Below are positions 1-8,226 of a stretch of 19,003 nt of DNA, piece by piece. How positions within the stretch are numbered: the stretch's first letter is position 1; each line of letters begins with the position of its first letter. The stretch comes from Nitrospinota bacterium (GTDB lineage: Bacteria > UBA8248). The notes under the pieces are model-generated. The model had not been told where the DNA came from and did no database searches. It saw nothing but the letters and a program-made list of their open reading frames with translations. The stretch is from NCBI GenBank assembly GCA_011523725.1, contig WTGD01000262.1:1-19003 (forward strand), written 5' to 3'. Position numbers and translations under genes: made by a program.

Positions 1-1930
1 CCGCAGGCCCGCATATTCCGGCGTCCACGGGCAGGGAATCGCGCCGGTAGACCGGGCAGTCGGGTACTTCCTCTTCGAACACGACGCTTCTTCTCTCTTT
101 GAGCGCGTCATCCAGCCCGCCGCTCGGATTTTCCACCTTCACCCACCCCAGCTTGTCCACCACCCCCGACACCCGCACCCGCAGGTTCACGATCTCGAGC
201 GGGTCGCCCGGATGGCAATGCCCGTAGCGCGCCTCGTAGCGGGCGTGGAACTCCCCATCCAGAGAATCGAGCCAGCCTCTGGTCTGCGGTACCGGAATCG
301 TGAGTTCGAACGCCTGTCCCACGTAGCGAACGTCGGCGGAGCGGAGCGTCTCGATTTCATTCAGGCCCGCCCCGCGCAACTGCCCGGCGCAGGGAATCGT
401 CAAATTCTCGAAAATGCGCTCCAAAGCGTTTTCTTCCGCGTCTTCGAGAGCGGCGAAGCACGTCCCCACGTTTTCCTGCACGGCGTCCGCCATGAGAAGG
501 CCGACGGCGGAGAAATTCCCCGGAAAACGCGGCACCACGACGCTCGGCATGGAGAGTTCCCGCGCTATGAGGGCGGCGTGCAGCGGACCCGCCCCGCCAT
601 AGGCGAGCAGGGTGTGCTCTCTCGGGTCGAAGCCGCGCTCGATGGAAATCTCGCGGATCGAACTCACCATCCTCATGACGGCGAGGTCGATCACCCCGCG
701 CGCCATGGCAACAGCGTCTGGAATTCCCAGTTCCCCGGCCAGCGACGCGAGGGCGCGCTCCGCCTTTTCGGGGTGGAGTTCGAGTCCCCCGGCCAGGGGG
801 GTGCGGGGGCCGATGCGCGAGAGGGCGACGTTCGCGTCCGTCACCGTCGGCTCCCCGCCCCCGAACCCGTAGCAGGCCGGCCCCGGACGCGCGCCCGCGC
901 TCCTGGGACCCACGTGCAGCGCGCCGTCCTCATCGCGCCAGGCGATGCTCCCCCCGCCCGCGCCCACGGTGTTGATCTGAAGCTGCGAGGTCTTGAGCGG
1001 ATACGCCCCGATGATGTTCTCCGTGCTCACGACGGGCCTGCGGTCGCGGATGAGGCATACGTCCGTGCTGGTGCCGCCCATGTCGTAGGTGATGAGGTGG
1101 TCGAGACCCAGCGACTCCGCGAGAGACACCCCGCCCACGACGCCGCCGGCCGGGCCCGAGAGTATCGTGCGCACGGGAAACTGAGTCGCCCGCTCCGCGT
1201 CGAGCAGCCCGCCGTTCGACGCCATGATGAACAGGGTCGCGCGGCTGCCCTTCTCCCTGAGCGCCTCCTCCAGGCTTCCCACGTAGTTTCTGATCCCGGG
1301 GCCGAGATAGGCGTTCAGGGCCGTCGTGGAAAAACGCTCGAACTCGCGGTATTCCGGCACGACCTCGTGCGACAGCGAGAGATATACGCCCGGCAGCATT
1401 TTCTCCAGATATTCCGCCGTGCGCCTTTCATTCTCCCCGTTGGCGTAGGCGTGCAGATAGCAGATGGCGACGGCTTCCGCACCCAGGCGCTTCAGGTGTT
1501 CGGCCTGCTCCTCGATATCAGCCTCCCGAACTTGCGTCTCGACGCTCCCGTCGGCCAAAACGCGCTCATCGATCTCGAGCCGCATCTCGCGGGGGACGAC
1601 GGGCTTCGGCCGGACGAACTTCGGGTCGAACAGGCTCCGGGGGACGAGGCGCTGCGTGCGGCCGATCTCCAGAACGTCGCGGAAGCCGCGCGTCGTCAAA
1701 ATCGCGGTGCGCGCCCCGGCGCCTTCGAGTATCGCGTTGGTGCCGACGGTCGTGCCGTGCGTGATCCGCCCGATGGCGGAGAGGTCGAGACTCTCCACTC
1801 CTTCGAGAAAGACGGCGTCCTCTCTCCCGCGAAGCGTGGGAATCTTGGAAACCACAATCCGCTTCTCGTCCTCATCGTAGAAAACGAGGTCGGTGAAGGT
1901 TCCTCCGGTGTCTATGCCGACGAGACTCAA
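1..1930 (-). CDS. hyuA: Hydantoinase/oxoprolinase subunit A (HyuA-like), truncated by the window edge
   Basis: This is the ATP-binding subunit of a hydantoinase / 5-oxoprolinase / acetophenone-carboxylase type enzyme, a cytoplasmic ATP-dependent amide hydrolase or carboxylase that works with HyuB. Translating the minus strand gives an N-terminus LSLVGIDTGGTFTDLVFYD, the actin-like phosphate-binding motif of the family. It is followed by ITHGTTVGTNAILEG, LSGPAGGVVGG, TYDMGGTSTDV, INTVGAGGGSIA and YGGAGPLHA, all hallmark HyuA blocks in the usual order. About 643 residues are visible and the frame is still open at position 1. Family members run to about 680-700, so roughly the last 40-60 residues are missing. 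No ATG fits the frame; TTG at 1930, with AGGGA 11 nt upstream, places the motif at the usual distance from the N-terminus. An in-frame GTG at 1972 is the alternative. It lies 78 bp downstream of hyuB, probably in one transcript. The true substrate cannot be read from the sequence. Confidence 0.93.
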   Translation of the reverse strand, partial: MSLVGIDTGGTFTDLVFYDEDEKRIVVSKIPTLRGREDAVFLEGVESLDLSAIGRITHGTTVGTNAILEGAGARTAILTTRGFRDVLEIGRTQRLVPRSLFDPKFVRPKPVVPREMRLEIDERVLADGSVETQVREADIEEQAEHLKRLGAEAVAICYLHAYANGENERRTAEYLEKMLPGVYLSLSHEVVPEYREFERFSTTALNAYLGPGIRNYVGSLEEALREKGSRATLFIMASNGGLLDAERATQFPVRTILSGPAGGVVGGVSLAESLGLDHLITYDMGGTSTDVCLIRDRRPVVSTENIIGAYPLKTSQLQINTVGAGGGSIAWRDEDGALHVGPRSAGARPGPACYGFGGGEPTVTDANVALSRIGPRTPLAGGLELHPEKAERALASLAGELGIPDAVAMARGVIDLAVMRMVSSIREISIERGFDPREHTLLAYGGAGPLHAALIARELSMPSVVVPRFPGNFSAVGLLMADAVQENVGTCFAALEDAEENALERIFENLTIPCAGQLRGAGLNEIETLRSADVRYVGQAFELTIPVPQTRGWLDSLDGEFHARYEARYGHCHPGDPLEIVNLRVRVSGVVDKLGWVKVENPSGGLDDALKERRSVVFEEEVPDCPVYRRDSLPVDAGICGPA

Positions 1931-2008
1931 TGCACAGGCCGTCCCTGAAAAATCATGACAGAAAAAGTCCACTATAATGCAGACGAAACGTAAAATTCAC
2001 GGATTCGC

Positions 2009-4030
2009 TCACACGTTCACGGGAGAGAGGAACACGGCGTCGCCCTCCTCCGCGTCGAGTATGCCGACCCCGTCTGCGGCCAGACCCACCGCGTTCTCAG
2101 GCAGTCCTTCATCTTCTTCCATCCATGCGCGCAGCGGCACCCCCCACTTCCCGCGCAACTCGACCAGATCTCCTCGTTCGAGATTGCGTCCTGCAAGCGC
2201 CGCCCGATTCATATAGCACCTGCGGCGGGAATCCTCCCGCGCGTCTTCACTTGCGAGAACGAGGGTCAGCGCGCGCCTCGCGGCCCGGGCGGTCTGCCTG
2301 CGCGCGCGCGTGGCCTCCTCGTCCAGAACGCCGTCTTGCACGATGACGGCGTAATCGCGCCTGGCGCCCTCTTCCGTCACATAGCCCGCGCGTACGTCGG
2401 CGAGAACCGACTCGACTTCTCTCTGATACGGATCGCCGAAACCGCCGCCGCCCGAGGTCTCCATGACGAAAACGTCGCCCTTCTCGAGAGGAAAACCCGC
2501 CGCCTTGCCGGGCGTCTCTGAGGGCGCGAGCGTCTCCCCGCCTCGCGCGACACCAAAGCGGTTGGGCTTTCCCGGCCCGCCGCCGAGAACGCCGAAGGGC
2601 GGAATCACGTTCTTGTCCGAAGAGATCGAAAGCAGCGCGCTCTCCGCCAGCACCTCCACCCCGCGGCGAAGGCCAAGTCCACCCCTGTGGACACCCGCTC
2701 CGCCCGAATCCGCGCGCAGGGATAGCTCTCTTATCTTGAGGGGTTGGCCCTGCTCGATGACCTCGACCGACTGGATCGAGGCGAAATCCCCTTCCGTGAA
2801 GTTCCGCGTGGCGTTGTTGCCGTCGCTCTCGGCGAAGCCGCCCGTGCCGCCCGCCGGAAACTCGTAGAAGAGAAAAGGCGCCCCGCTTTGCGCGTCCCGC
2901 CCGCCAATGTAGACGTGGTTCGATGTGCCCTTGAGGTCGCCCGTCACGACGTCTGACGCGAATCGCGCGCTCGCGCCGATGAGGGCGGAGACCACGGCGT
3001 GGCTCACCTCCATCGAGCCCGCGCAACTCGCGGGGTAGCGCGCAGAAAGCAGGGAGCCCGGCTCGACCCTGATGGTGAGCGGACGGAAGGCTCCGTGGTT
3101 GATCGCGCCCCTGGGGTCCAGAAACGCCTTGATGACGCTGAAGGCAGCCGAAGGCGCCATGGCGGGGCCGACGTTGTAGGCCCCTTTGGTCTGGGGATCG
3201 GTTCCGTGAAAATCGACGAGCAGTTCATCGCCGGTTTTCTCGAGCCGAACCCGGATGCGTATCGGCGTGAGCGAGTGGCCGTCGTGATCCATGAAATGCT
3301 CATAGGTGGATTCCCCGTCCGGCAGGGCGGCGATTCTACGGCGCATCGAGGCCTCTGCGCGATCGAGCAGGCGATCCTTCGCGGCGAGGATGACGCCCCA
3401 ACCGTATTTCGCCGCCAACTCCTCCAGCCGCTTGTGGGCGGTGTGGCAGGTGGCGAGCATGGCGAAGAAATCCCCGCGCCGCTCATCGGGAACCCGCATG
3501 TTGTGCAGGAGAAGGTCGAGAAGCTCCTGGTTGAGCCTCCCCTTCTCGATGATTCTTAAGATCGGGATGCGCACCCCGTCGTGCAAAATCTCGGTGTTCT
3601 TGCCGGAAATGCTGCCGGGCGTCGTGCCGCCCACGTCCCCCCAGTGGGCGCGGACGACGGGGTAGACCGTCATTTCATCGCCGTGAAACAGGGGCGAGAT
3701 GATCGCCACGTCGTTCAGGTGCGTTCCGCCGGTATAGGGGTCGTTGTGGATGAATACGTCGCCCGGGTGGATGTCGCCCTCGAAGCGCTCCAGCATTTCT
3801 CCGACTTCCATCGGCACCGGGAAGATGTGGACGGGGTTGTCCTCCGCCATGGCGACGAGCTGGCCCGCACCGTCCACGAGCACGCAGGAGAAATCGTGCC
3901 CCTCATAAATGATGGAGGAATACGCCGTGCGCACCATGTTCGCGCGCATCTCCCGGACGACGGCCACGAAGGATTCGTTGATGACTTCAAGCGTAATGGG
4001 GTCGATTTCCCCGGCAAATTCCTGACGCAT
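2009..4030 (-). CDS. hyuB: Hydantoinase/oxoprolinase subunit B (HyuB-like) with extra C-terminal domain
   Basis: This is the partner subunit of HyuA. The 673-residue product opens with DPITLEVINESF, the standard HyuB start. It contains MAEDNPVHIFPVPM, HNDPYTGGTHLND (about 95-107), VRAHWGDVGG, the glycine-rich FPAGGTGGFAESDGNN, LGGGPGKPN and the closing SGGGGFGDP (about 526-534). Typical HyuB proteins end soon after that last motif. Here the chain goes on for about 140 residues. The first part is a helical arginine-rich linker; the last 70 residues (about 600-673) look like a separate small beta-rich domain containing GDLVELRGKWGVPLRAW. The ATG at 4030 is chosen because it has GGAAG just upstream and matches the family start; an in-frame TTG at 4045 would add five residues. 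hyuB is first in the minus-strand hyuBA pair and diverges from the rraA-like gene. The substrate could be a hydantoin, an oxoproline-like lactam or a ketone to be carboxylated. Confidence 0.94.
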   Translation of the reverse strand: MRQEFAGEIDPITLEVINESFVAVVREMRANMVRTAYSSIIYEGHDFSCVLVDGAGQLVAMAEDNPVHIFPVPMEVGEMLERFEGDIHPGDVFIHNDPYTGGTHLNDVAIISPLFHGDEMTVYPVVRAHWGDVGGTTPGSISGKNTEILHDGVRIPILRIIEKGRLNQELLDLLLHNMRVPDERRGDFFAMLATCHTAHKRLEELAAKYGWGVILAAKDRLLDRAEASMRRRIAALPDGESTYEHFMDHDGHSLTPIRIRVRLEKTGDELLVDFHGTDPQTKGAYNVGPAMAPSAAFSVIKAFLDPRGAINHGAFRPLTIRVEPGSLLSARYPASCAGSMEVSHAVVSALIGASARFASDVVTGDLKGTSNHVYIGGRDAQSGAPFLFYEFPAGGTGGFAESDGNNATRNFTEGDFASIQSVEVIEQGQPLKIRELSLRADSGGAGVHRGGLGLRRGVEVLAESALLSISSDKNVIPPFGVLGGGPGKPNRFGVARGGETLAPSETPGKAAGFPLEKGDVFVMETSGGGGFGDPYQREVESVLADVRAGYVTEEGARRDYAVIVQDGVLDEEATRARRQTARAARRALTLVLASEDAREDSRRRCYMNRAALAGRNLERGDLVELRGKWGVPLRAWMEEDEGLPENAVGLAADGVGILDAEEGDAVFLSPVNV

Positions 4031-4079
4031 GGACTTCCCGTTCAAAAAGTCGTGGACGATGGCCGCATCTTAGCCCGAG

Positions 4080-4157
4080 TTAGAGGTTTTGTTCACCCTT
4101 CCCAGGGGTGTTGGAGTCCGTGTCCCGGGCTGTAAACGCGAGCCGGCGGGTTCTCAT
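4080..4157 (-). CDS. Possible 25-residue leader ORF upstream of hyuB
   Basis: A short frame starts with ATG at 4157 and ends with TAA at 4080, giving MRTRRLAFTARDTDSNTPGK followed by five more residues. It is preceded by AGGAG at an 8-nt spacing, a better ribosome site than that of hyuB itself, and it lies 50 bp upstream of hyuB on the same strand. A perfect TATAAT lies 20 bp upstream of its ATG. The composition is arginine- and threonine-rich with no membrane segment, and no known leader peptide is recognised. It could be a regulatory leader, or chance; a short frame of this size is weak evidence. Confidence 0.25.
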   Translation of the reverse strand: MRTRRLAFTARDTDSNTPGKGEQNL

Positions 4158-4176
4158 GTATTTTTCTCCTGGAAGG

Positions 4177-4184
4177 ATTATACT
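4177..4184. promoter_or_regulatory. Overlapping -10 candidates in the hyuB / rraA divergent region
   Basis: The 217-bp gap between the divergent hyuB and rraA-like genes contains ATTATACT. On the minus strand this reads TATAAT (4182 to 4177), an exact -10 box for hyuBA. On the plus strand it reads TATACT (4179-4184), five of six matches, pointing to the rraA-like gene. Neither direction has a recognisable TTGACA at 16-18 bp, so only the -10 elements are supported. If real, the two promoters would overlap and be mutually exclusive. Confidence 0.35.
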
Positions 4185-4247
4185 GCCCGCGATACCGGAC
4201 ACGACGGATGCGTGTGGCGACGGCTTCGGCAGAAAAAGGAGACCCGG

Positions 4248-4904
4248 ATGGATTCTGACGCAGCGTTTTTCTCAGACGTCGACACGGCGACGCTCGGCGA
4301 CGCCGCAACGGCCCTGGGGCTGAACCTCATCATGGAAGGCCCCCGGCCCAACGCGCCCGAGACTTATCCGAGGTTCGCAGGACCAGCCGCCACCATGGTG
4401 TTCGCGCCGGTGCGAAACCCCGGGGCCAAGGCCCTCTTCAGTCTCTATGATGCGGTGGAAGAAGTGCCGGAAGGATCGGTGGTCGTCGTCGACGCCGCCG
4501 GCTCTCCCCTGGCTGTTTGGGGCGGAGGCGCAAGCAGCGTCTGCAAAAGACGCGGCGCGCTGGGCTGCGTGATCGACGGGGCGACGCGTGATCTGGAAGC
4601 GCTTCGGGACCTCGATTTTCCCGTGTTCAGCAAATCGGTGTGGAGCCTCGCCTTCCCGAAACGCCTCGAAGTCGTGGCGAAAGGCGTTCCCGTCACCTGC
4701 TGCGGGGTGCGCGTGGAGCCGGGGGACATCGTTGTCGCGGACATCGACGGCGTGGCCGTCGTTCCGCAAAGCTCTCTGAAAAAGGTGAAACGGCAGGTCA
4801 CCCGGATTCGGGACATCGAAAACGAGGTGAAAGGGCGCATCGCCGGGGGCGAATCGATGCGCGACCTCTTCCCCCGCCTCGCCCAGAAGTTCGACACCGA
4901 CTGA
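4248..4904 (+). CDS. RraA-like aldolase/decarboxylase (HMG/CHA aldolase family)
   Basis: This 218-residue protein belongs to the RraA / 4-hydroxy-4-methyl-2-oxoglutarate aldolase family. These are small trimeric or hexameric cytoplasmic enzymes that use a divalent metal for retro-aldol cleavage of 4-carboxy-4-hydroxy-2-oxoacids, often with oxaloacetate decarboxylase activity. The key motif is visible: WGGGASSVCKRRGALGCVID at 91-110 followed by GATRDLEAL, with Arg114 and Asp115 as the expected substrate- and metal-binding pair. LGDAATALG at the N-terminus and VEPGDIVVADIDGVAVVP near the C-terminus also fit. The frame is open upstream to 4089, but ATG at 4248 is preceded by AGGAG at 6 nt and starts the conserved region. 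The gene is first in a + strand set with a dehydrogenase and TRAP subunits, suggesting a catabolic role rather than RNase E regulation. The exact substrate is not determinable. Confidence 0.88.
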   Translation: MDSDAAFFSDVDTATLGDAATALGLNLIMEGPRPNAPETYPRFAGPAATMVFAPVRNPGAKALFSLYDAVEEVPEGSVVVVDAAGSPLAVWGGGASSVCKRRGALGCVIDGATRDLEALRDLDFPVFSKSVWSLAFPKRLEVVAKGVPVTCCGVRVEPGDIVVADIDGVAVVPQSSLKKVKRQVTRIRDIENEVKGRIAGGESMRDLFPRLAQKFDTD

Positions 4905-4942
4905 CGCCAAGACTTGCGAAATGGATTTGACAGGAGACGACC

Positions 4943-6043
4943 ATGACGCATGAGATTTCCGCCGTCGTCGAAACGCCCGGTAAAATCAGCTTACAAGAAT
5001 TTCCCCTGCCCGAAATCGGGGATGAGGACGGCCTGCTCCACGTCGACATGGTGGGCGTCTGCTCGTCCGATTACAAATACTTTAACGGCAAGGTCGCCCA
5101 CCGGTGGAGCTATCCCATCATCATGGGCCACGAGATGGTGGGACGTCTCGCCAAGGTCGGCAAGAACGTCCAGAAACGCCTCGGCGTCAAGGAGGGCGAC
5201 CGCCTCGTGGTGGAGGCGCAGGTGGGCTGCAACCAGTGCTGGTACTGCCACACCGGCAACCGCCGCCTGTGCAAGGACGCGATGGTATACGGCAGCGTCC
5301 GCTCCTGCGCGGAGCCGCCCCACCTGTGGGGCGCGTACGGGCAATACGTCTACCTCCCGCCGGGCGTGGGCATCCACAAGGCGCCAGACGGCCTGACGGA
5401 TGAATCCGCCGTGCTCATCACCGCCGTGCTGGCGAACGGGGTGCGGTGGGCGCGCGATCTGGGCGGCATCTCGGTCGGCGACACGGTAATTGTGCAAGGC
5501 CCCGGCCCCCAGGGTCTTTGCGCATGCGCGGTGGCGAAGCACACGGGCGCGGGGCAGGTAGTCGTCACCGGCCTCGCGCGCGACGCGAAGCGACTCGAAA
5601 CAGCGAAGCGTTTCGGCGCGGACTACGCCATCGACGTCGAGGCAGCAGACCCCGTGGAGGAAGTCGCCAAGCTCACGGGCGGGCGCATGGCGGACGTGGT
5701 GGTCGACGTGACGGGCAGCCCCGCCGCCGCGGGCCTCGCCCCCAAACTCGCCCGAAGGCTGGGCACGGTAGTACTGGCCGGACTCACCGGCGGCCAGAAA
5801 GGATCCCTGGAACTCGACCCCCTGGTATGGGGCGAGATACGCATCCAGGGCGCATACAGCCACACGAGCGACGCCGTGCGGGGCGCACTCGACTTCGCCG
5901 CGAACTCTCCCTATCCCTTCGAGGAGATGGTGACCCACCGCTTCCCGCTCGCAGAGGCGGAGCGCGCCGTGCGCATCACGGGCGGGGAGTTTCCCGAGGA
6001 AGAACAGGTGAAGACCGTGCTCCAGCCGTGGCAGGATATCTAA
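4943..6043 (+). CDS. Zinc-dependent medium-chain alcohol dehydrogenase
   Basis: This 366-residue NAD(P)-dependent dehydrogenase belongs to the medium-chain (MDR) superfamily. The catalytic zinc ligands are seen as Cys40 in GVCSSD and His63-Glu64 in IMGHEMVG. The structural zinc site is Cys96, Cys99, Cys102 and Cys110 within VGCNQCWYCHTGNRRLC. The Rossmann fold motif is GPGPQG at 186-191, a normal GxGxxG variant. Length is typical. The ATG at 4943 has AGGAG 6 nt upstream. The gene starts 38 bp after the rraA-like stop and lies 114 bp before dctQ, so it probably oxidises a hydroxy compound brought in by the TRAP system or produced by the aldolase. Polyol, threonine-type and aromatic alcohol dehydrogenases share these features, so the substrate remains open. 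Confidence 0.92.
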   Translation: MTHEISAVVETPGKISLQEFPLPEIGDEDGLLHVDMVGVCSSDYKYFNGKVAHRWSYPIIMGHEMVGRLAKVGKNVQKRLGVKEGDRLVVEAQVGCNQCWYCHTGNRRLCKDAMVYGSVRSCAEPPHLWGAYGQYVYLPPGVGIHKAPDGLTDESAVLITAVLANGVRWARDLGGISVGDTVIVQGPGPQGLCACAVAKHTGAGQVVVTGLARDAKRLETAKRFGADYAIDVEAADPVEEVAKLTGGRMADVVVDVTGSPAAAGLAPKLARRLGTVVLAGLTGGQKGSLELDPLVWGEIRIQGAYSHTSDAVRGALDFAANSPYPFEEMVTHRFPLAEAERAVRITGGEFPEEEQVKTVLQPWQDI

Positions 6044-6062
6044 CAGCCCCCAAAACGTCCGG

Positions 6063-6091
6063 TTGACCCCGGCTCCATGCTTCTGTACAAC
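6063..6091 (+). promoter_or_regulatory. Candidate sigma-70 promoter for dctQM
   Basis: TTGACC at 6063-6068 is followed after exactly 17 bp by TACAAC at 6086-6091. That is five of six and four of six matches to the consensus. It sits in the 114-bp gap between the dehydrogenase and dctQ and would start transcription near 6098, about 60 nt before the GTG start. This would allow the TRAP membrane genes to be expressed separately from rraA and the dehydrogenase. Confidence 0.4.
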
Positions 6092-6157
6092 GGATACATA
6101 CTGAAAAAGGGAAATCCCGGGCATCAGACACCCGCTTCCCCATGAGGGGGCTATTCC

Positions 6158-6826
6158 GTGTCGGAGTGGATATTCTTACCTTTTCTGGTGATATTCAAGA
6201 TTATCGCCTGGGTTTTCACCACTCTCATCCAGCCGCCGCTCATGCTCATCAGCATCCCTATTTTTCACTACGTCGTCCCCGTCATCCTCGTCATCTGCTT
6301 CGTCATCTACCTCGGGCGCCAGGTGAAGAACGAGGGCGGGGTGTACCTGCTTCGCAATCTGGAGGAGATACTCGCGTTTCCCTTCCTCGCGGCCATCGGA
6401 TATCTCGTCTTCATGCAGGTGTATTTCCGATACGTCCTGAACGACCCCATCGTATGGGCCGAGGAGATCACGCTGCTGTGCTTCCACTGGGCCATTTTTA
6501 TCGGCGCCGCGCTCGCATACAAGCACGGCGAGAAGCTGGCCATGGAAACATTCGTCGGTCACTTTCCAGAGAATTTACAAAGAAGAATTTACACCATCAC
6601 CGAAACCCTCATCTTCTTGACGCTCCTGCTGCTCCTGTACCAGGGGATTCAGGTGGCGATTCTGGAATGGACTTATCCTTCTTCGGCGCTCGAATTCCCG
6701 CAGACCTATCAAAGCGCGTCTTTTCCCGTGGGCATGACCCTGATGGTCATCCATTCGGGGCGGCTGCTATGGGGCCTGGTGACTGGAAAAGCGGAACTGG
6801 GGCACCGGAGTTCGCCCGCGGTGTAA
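6158..6826 (+). CDS. dctQ: TRAP transporter small permease (DctQ family) with N-terminal extension
   Basis: This is the four-helix small membrane subunit of a tripartite ATP-independent periplasmic (TRAP) transporter, which pairs with DctM and the soluble DctP to import organic acids with a sodium or proton gradient. The family signature is clear at about 88-130: YFRYVLNDPIVWAEEITLL, then HWAIFIGAALAYKHGEKLAME. At 222 residues it is longer than the usual 160-180. The extra part is N-terminal: two hydrophobic stretches at about 3-20 and 38-53 precede the canonical first helix at about 70-87. The start is GTG at 6158, with GAGGGGG 7 nt upstream. dctM follows 16 nt after the stop, so the two are co-transcribed. 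Confidence 0.9.
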   Translation: MSEWIFLPFLVIFKIIAWVFTTLIQPPLMLISIPIFHYVVPVILVICFVIYLGRQVKNEGGVYLLRNLEEILAFPFLAAIGYLVFMQVYFRYVLNDPIVWAEEITLLCFHWAIFIGAALAYKHGEKLAMETFVGHFPENLQRRIYTITETLIFLTLLLLLYQGIQVAILEWTYPSSALEFPQTYQSASFPVGMTLMVIHSGRLLWGLVTGKAELGHRSSPAV

Positions 6827-6842
6827 TCGTGAAGGAGTCGGC

Positions 6843-8129
6843 ATGAACGCCTTGATACTCGTCTTGCTGTTCTTCTTCTTTCTCGCCTTCAGCACGCCGA
6901 TAGCCTTTGCCCTGGTATTCACCTGCCTGTTTTACCTGACGTTCCTTTCTGAAATGCCCGTCACCTTCCTGGCGAGCATCATGATCGGCTCTTTGGAGCA
7001 TTACTCGCTCATCGCCATTCCGCTGTTCATCTTCGCCGCCCAGCTCATGAACATATCGAGGGTGACGGACAGGATTTTCGATTTCGCCAAAGTGCTGGTG
7101 GGCCACTTAACCGGAAGCCTGGGGCACGCGAACATCGTCGCCAGCATCATCTTCGCGGGCATGTCCGGCTCCGCACTCGCCGACGCGGCGGGGCTGGGCC
7201 GCGTGGAAATCGAGGGGATGACCAAGGAGGGTTACGACAAGCCCTTCTCCGCGGCCGTCACCGCCGCGAGTTCGTGCATCGGGCCCATCATCCCGCCCAG
7301 CATCATCATGGTCATCTACGCGAGCATCGCCGAGGAATCGGCGGGGCGGGTCTTTCTGGGCGGCGTGATTCCCGGATTCTTCATGGGCGGGGCGATGATG
7401 GTGATCGTCTATTTTATCTCCCGCAACCGGGGATACAAGAAATATCCGCGCGCCTCCCTCGTCGAGATTTGGAGGAGCTTCCGCTCCGCCTTCCTGGCGC
7501 TCTTGACGCCGGCGATTATCCTGGGCGGCATCGGCTCGGGCGCCACGACGCCCACCGAGGCGGCCGTGCTGGCCGTGGCGTGGTCGCTATTTCTCGGGAT
7601 GGTGGTCTACAAGGAGGTGCGGCCATCCGATCTGCCCCGCATCCTCTCCACGGTCATCATATATACGGCGGTGGTGCTGTTCATTTTTTCCGCCGCTTCG
7701 GTCTTCACGCGCCTCATCACCATCGAGCGCATCCCCTTCATCTTCGCCCATTTCCTGATGACCGCCTTGCAGGAGAAGTGGCTCATCCTCTTTGTGCTCA
7801 ACATATTCCTGCTCATCGGCGGCATGGTGATGGAACCCACACCATTGCTGCTTATCGTCACGCCGGTCATGCTGCCCATCGCGCAGGCGCTGGACATCGA
7901 CCTCGTGCACCTGGGCGTCTTCATGGTGCTGAACCTCGTCATCGGGAACCTCACACCTCCGTTCGCACTCGCCCTCTACGTGGTTTCGGACATCACGAAA
8001 GTACCCTTCTGGACCATCGTGCGGGCCACTGCGCCTTTTTATATTCCGCTCATCGTCACGCTGTTCGCCATCGTCTACTACTCGCCGCTCGTCATGTGGC
8101 TGCCGAACCTGCTGCTGCCCGTCGAATAG
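6843..8129 (+). CDS. dctM: TRAP transporter large permease (DctM family)
   Basis: This is the transport-channel subunit of the TRAP system, an inner-membrane protein of 428 residues, the normal family length. It is hydrophobic throughout, with about 12 membrane segments. Family motifs include FSTPIAFAL near the N-terminus, SLEHYSLIAIPLFIFAAQLM, FAGMSGSALADAAGLG, AAVTAASSCIGPIIPPSI, ATTPTEAAVLAV and GNLTPPFALALYV near the C-terminus. These are the conserved loop and re-entrant regions of TRAP-T/DctM proteins. The start ATG has AAGGAG 5 nt upstream, and the gene is 16 nt after dctQ. It is followed at once by a strong bidirectional terminator, beyond which the likely binding protein dctP lies on the other strand. 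Confidence 0.95.
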   Translation: MNALILVLLFFFFLAFSTPIAFALVFTCLFYLTFLSEMPVTFLASIMIGSLEHYSLIAIPLFIFAAQLMNISRVTDRIFDFAKVLVGHLTGSLGHANIVASIIFAGMSGSALADAAGLGRVEIEGMTKEGYDKPFSAAVTAASSCIGPIIPPSIIMVIYASIAEESAGRVFLGGVIPGFFMGGAMMVIVYFISRNRGYKKYPRASLVEIWRSFRSAFLALLTPAIILGGIGSGATTPTEAAVLAVAWSLFLGMVVYKEVRPSDLPRILSTVIIYTAVVLFIFSAASVFTRLITIERIPFIFAHFLMTALQEKWLILFVLNIFLLIGGMVMEPTPLLLIVTPVMLPIAQALDIDLVHLGVFMVLNLVIGNLTPPFALALYVVSDITKVPFWTIVRATAPFYIPLIVTLFAIVYYSPLVMWLPNLLLPVE

Positions 8130-8137
8130 GACGACGC

Positions 8138-8177
8138 AAAAAACACCGCCGGCTCACCAGAACCGGCGGTGTTTTTT
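8138..8177. terminator. Bidirectional rho-independent terminator between dctM and dctP
   Basis: A perfect 15-bp inverted repeat, AAAAAACACCGCCGG (8138-8152) and CCGGCGGTGTTTTTT (8163-8177), encloses a 10-nt loop. The GC-rich core stem flanked by A6 on the left and T6 on the right makes a proper terminator in both directions. It serves the convergent genes dctM (stop at 8129) and dctP (stop at 8227). Confidence 0.92.
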
Positions 8178-8226
8178 CTGCTGCGCGCCGTAGGGCTCAG
8201 CTTGCGCGCATCGGGAAATTACCCCT

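Noticed and set aside
212..1948. 578-codon open frame on the plus strand
   Set aside because: It is antisense to hyuA, which carries intact family motifs; the translation is Arg/Gly/His-rich with no recognisable domain. GC-rich codon usage leaves such frames free of stops.
4089..4247. N-terminal extension of the rraA-like frame
   Set aside because: It lies upstream of an ideal AGGAG-spaced ATG, is not similar to the family and would overlap the divergent promoter region.
4991..6124. 377-codon minus-strand frame opposite the alcohol dehydrogenase
   Set aside because: It is a shadow of the dehydrogenase, whose zinc and nucleotide motifs are complete; the antisense product is His/Ala/Arg-rich and low-complexity.
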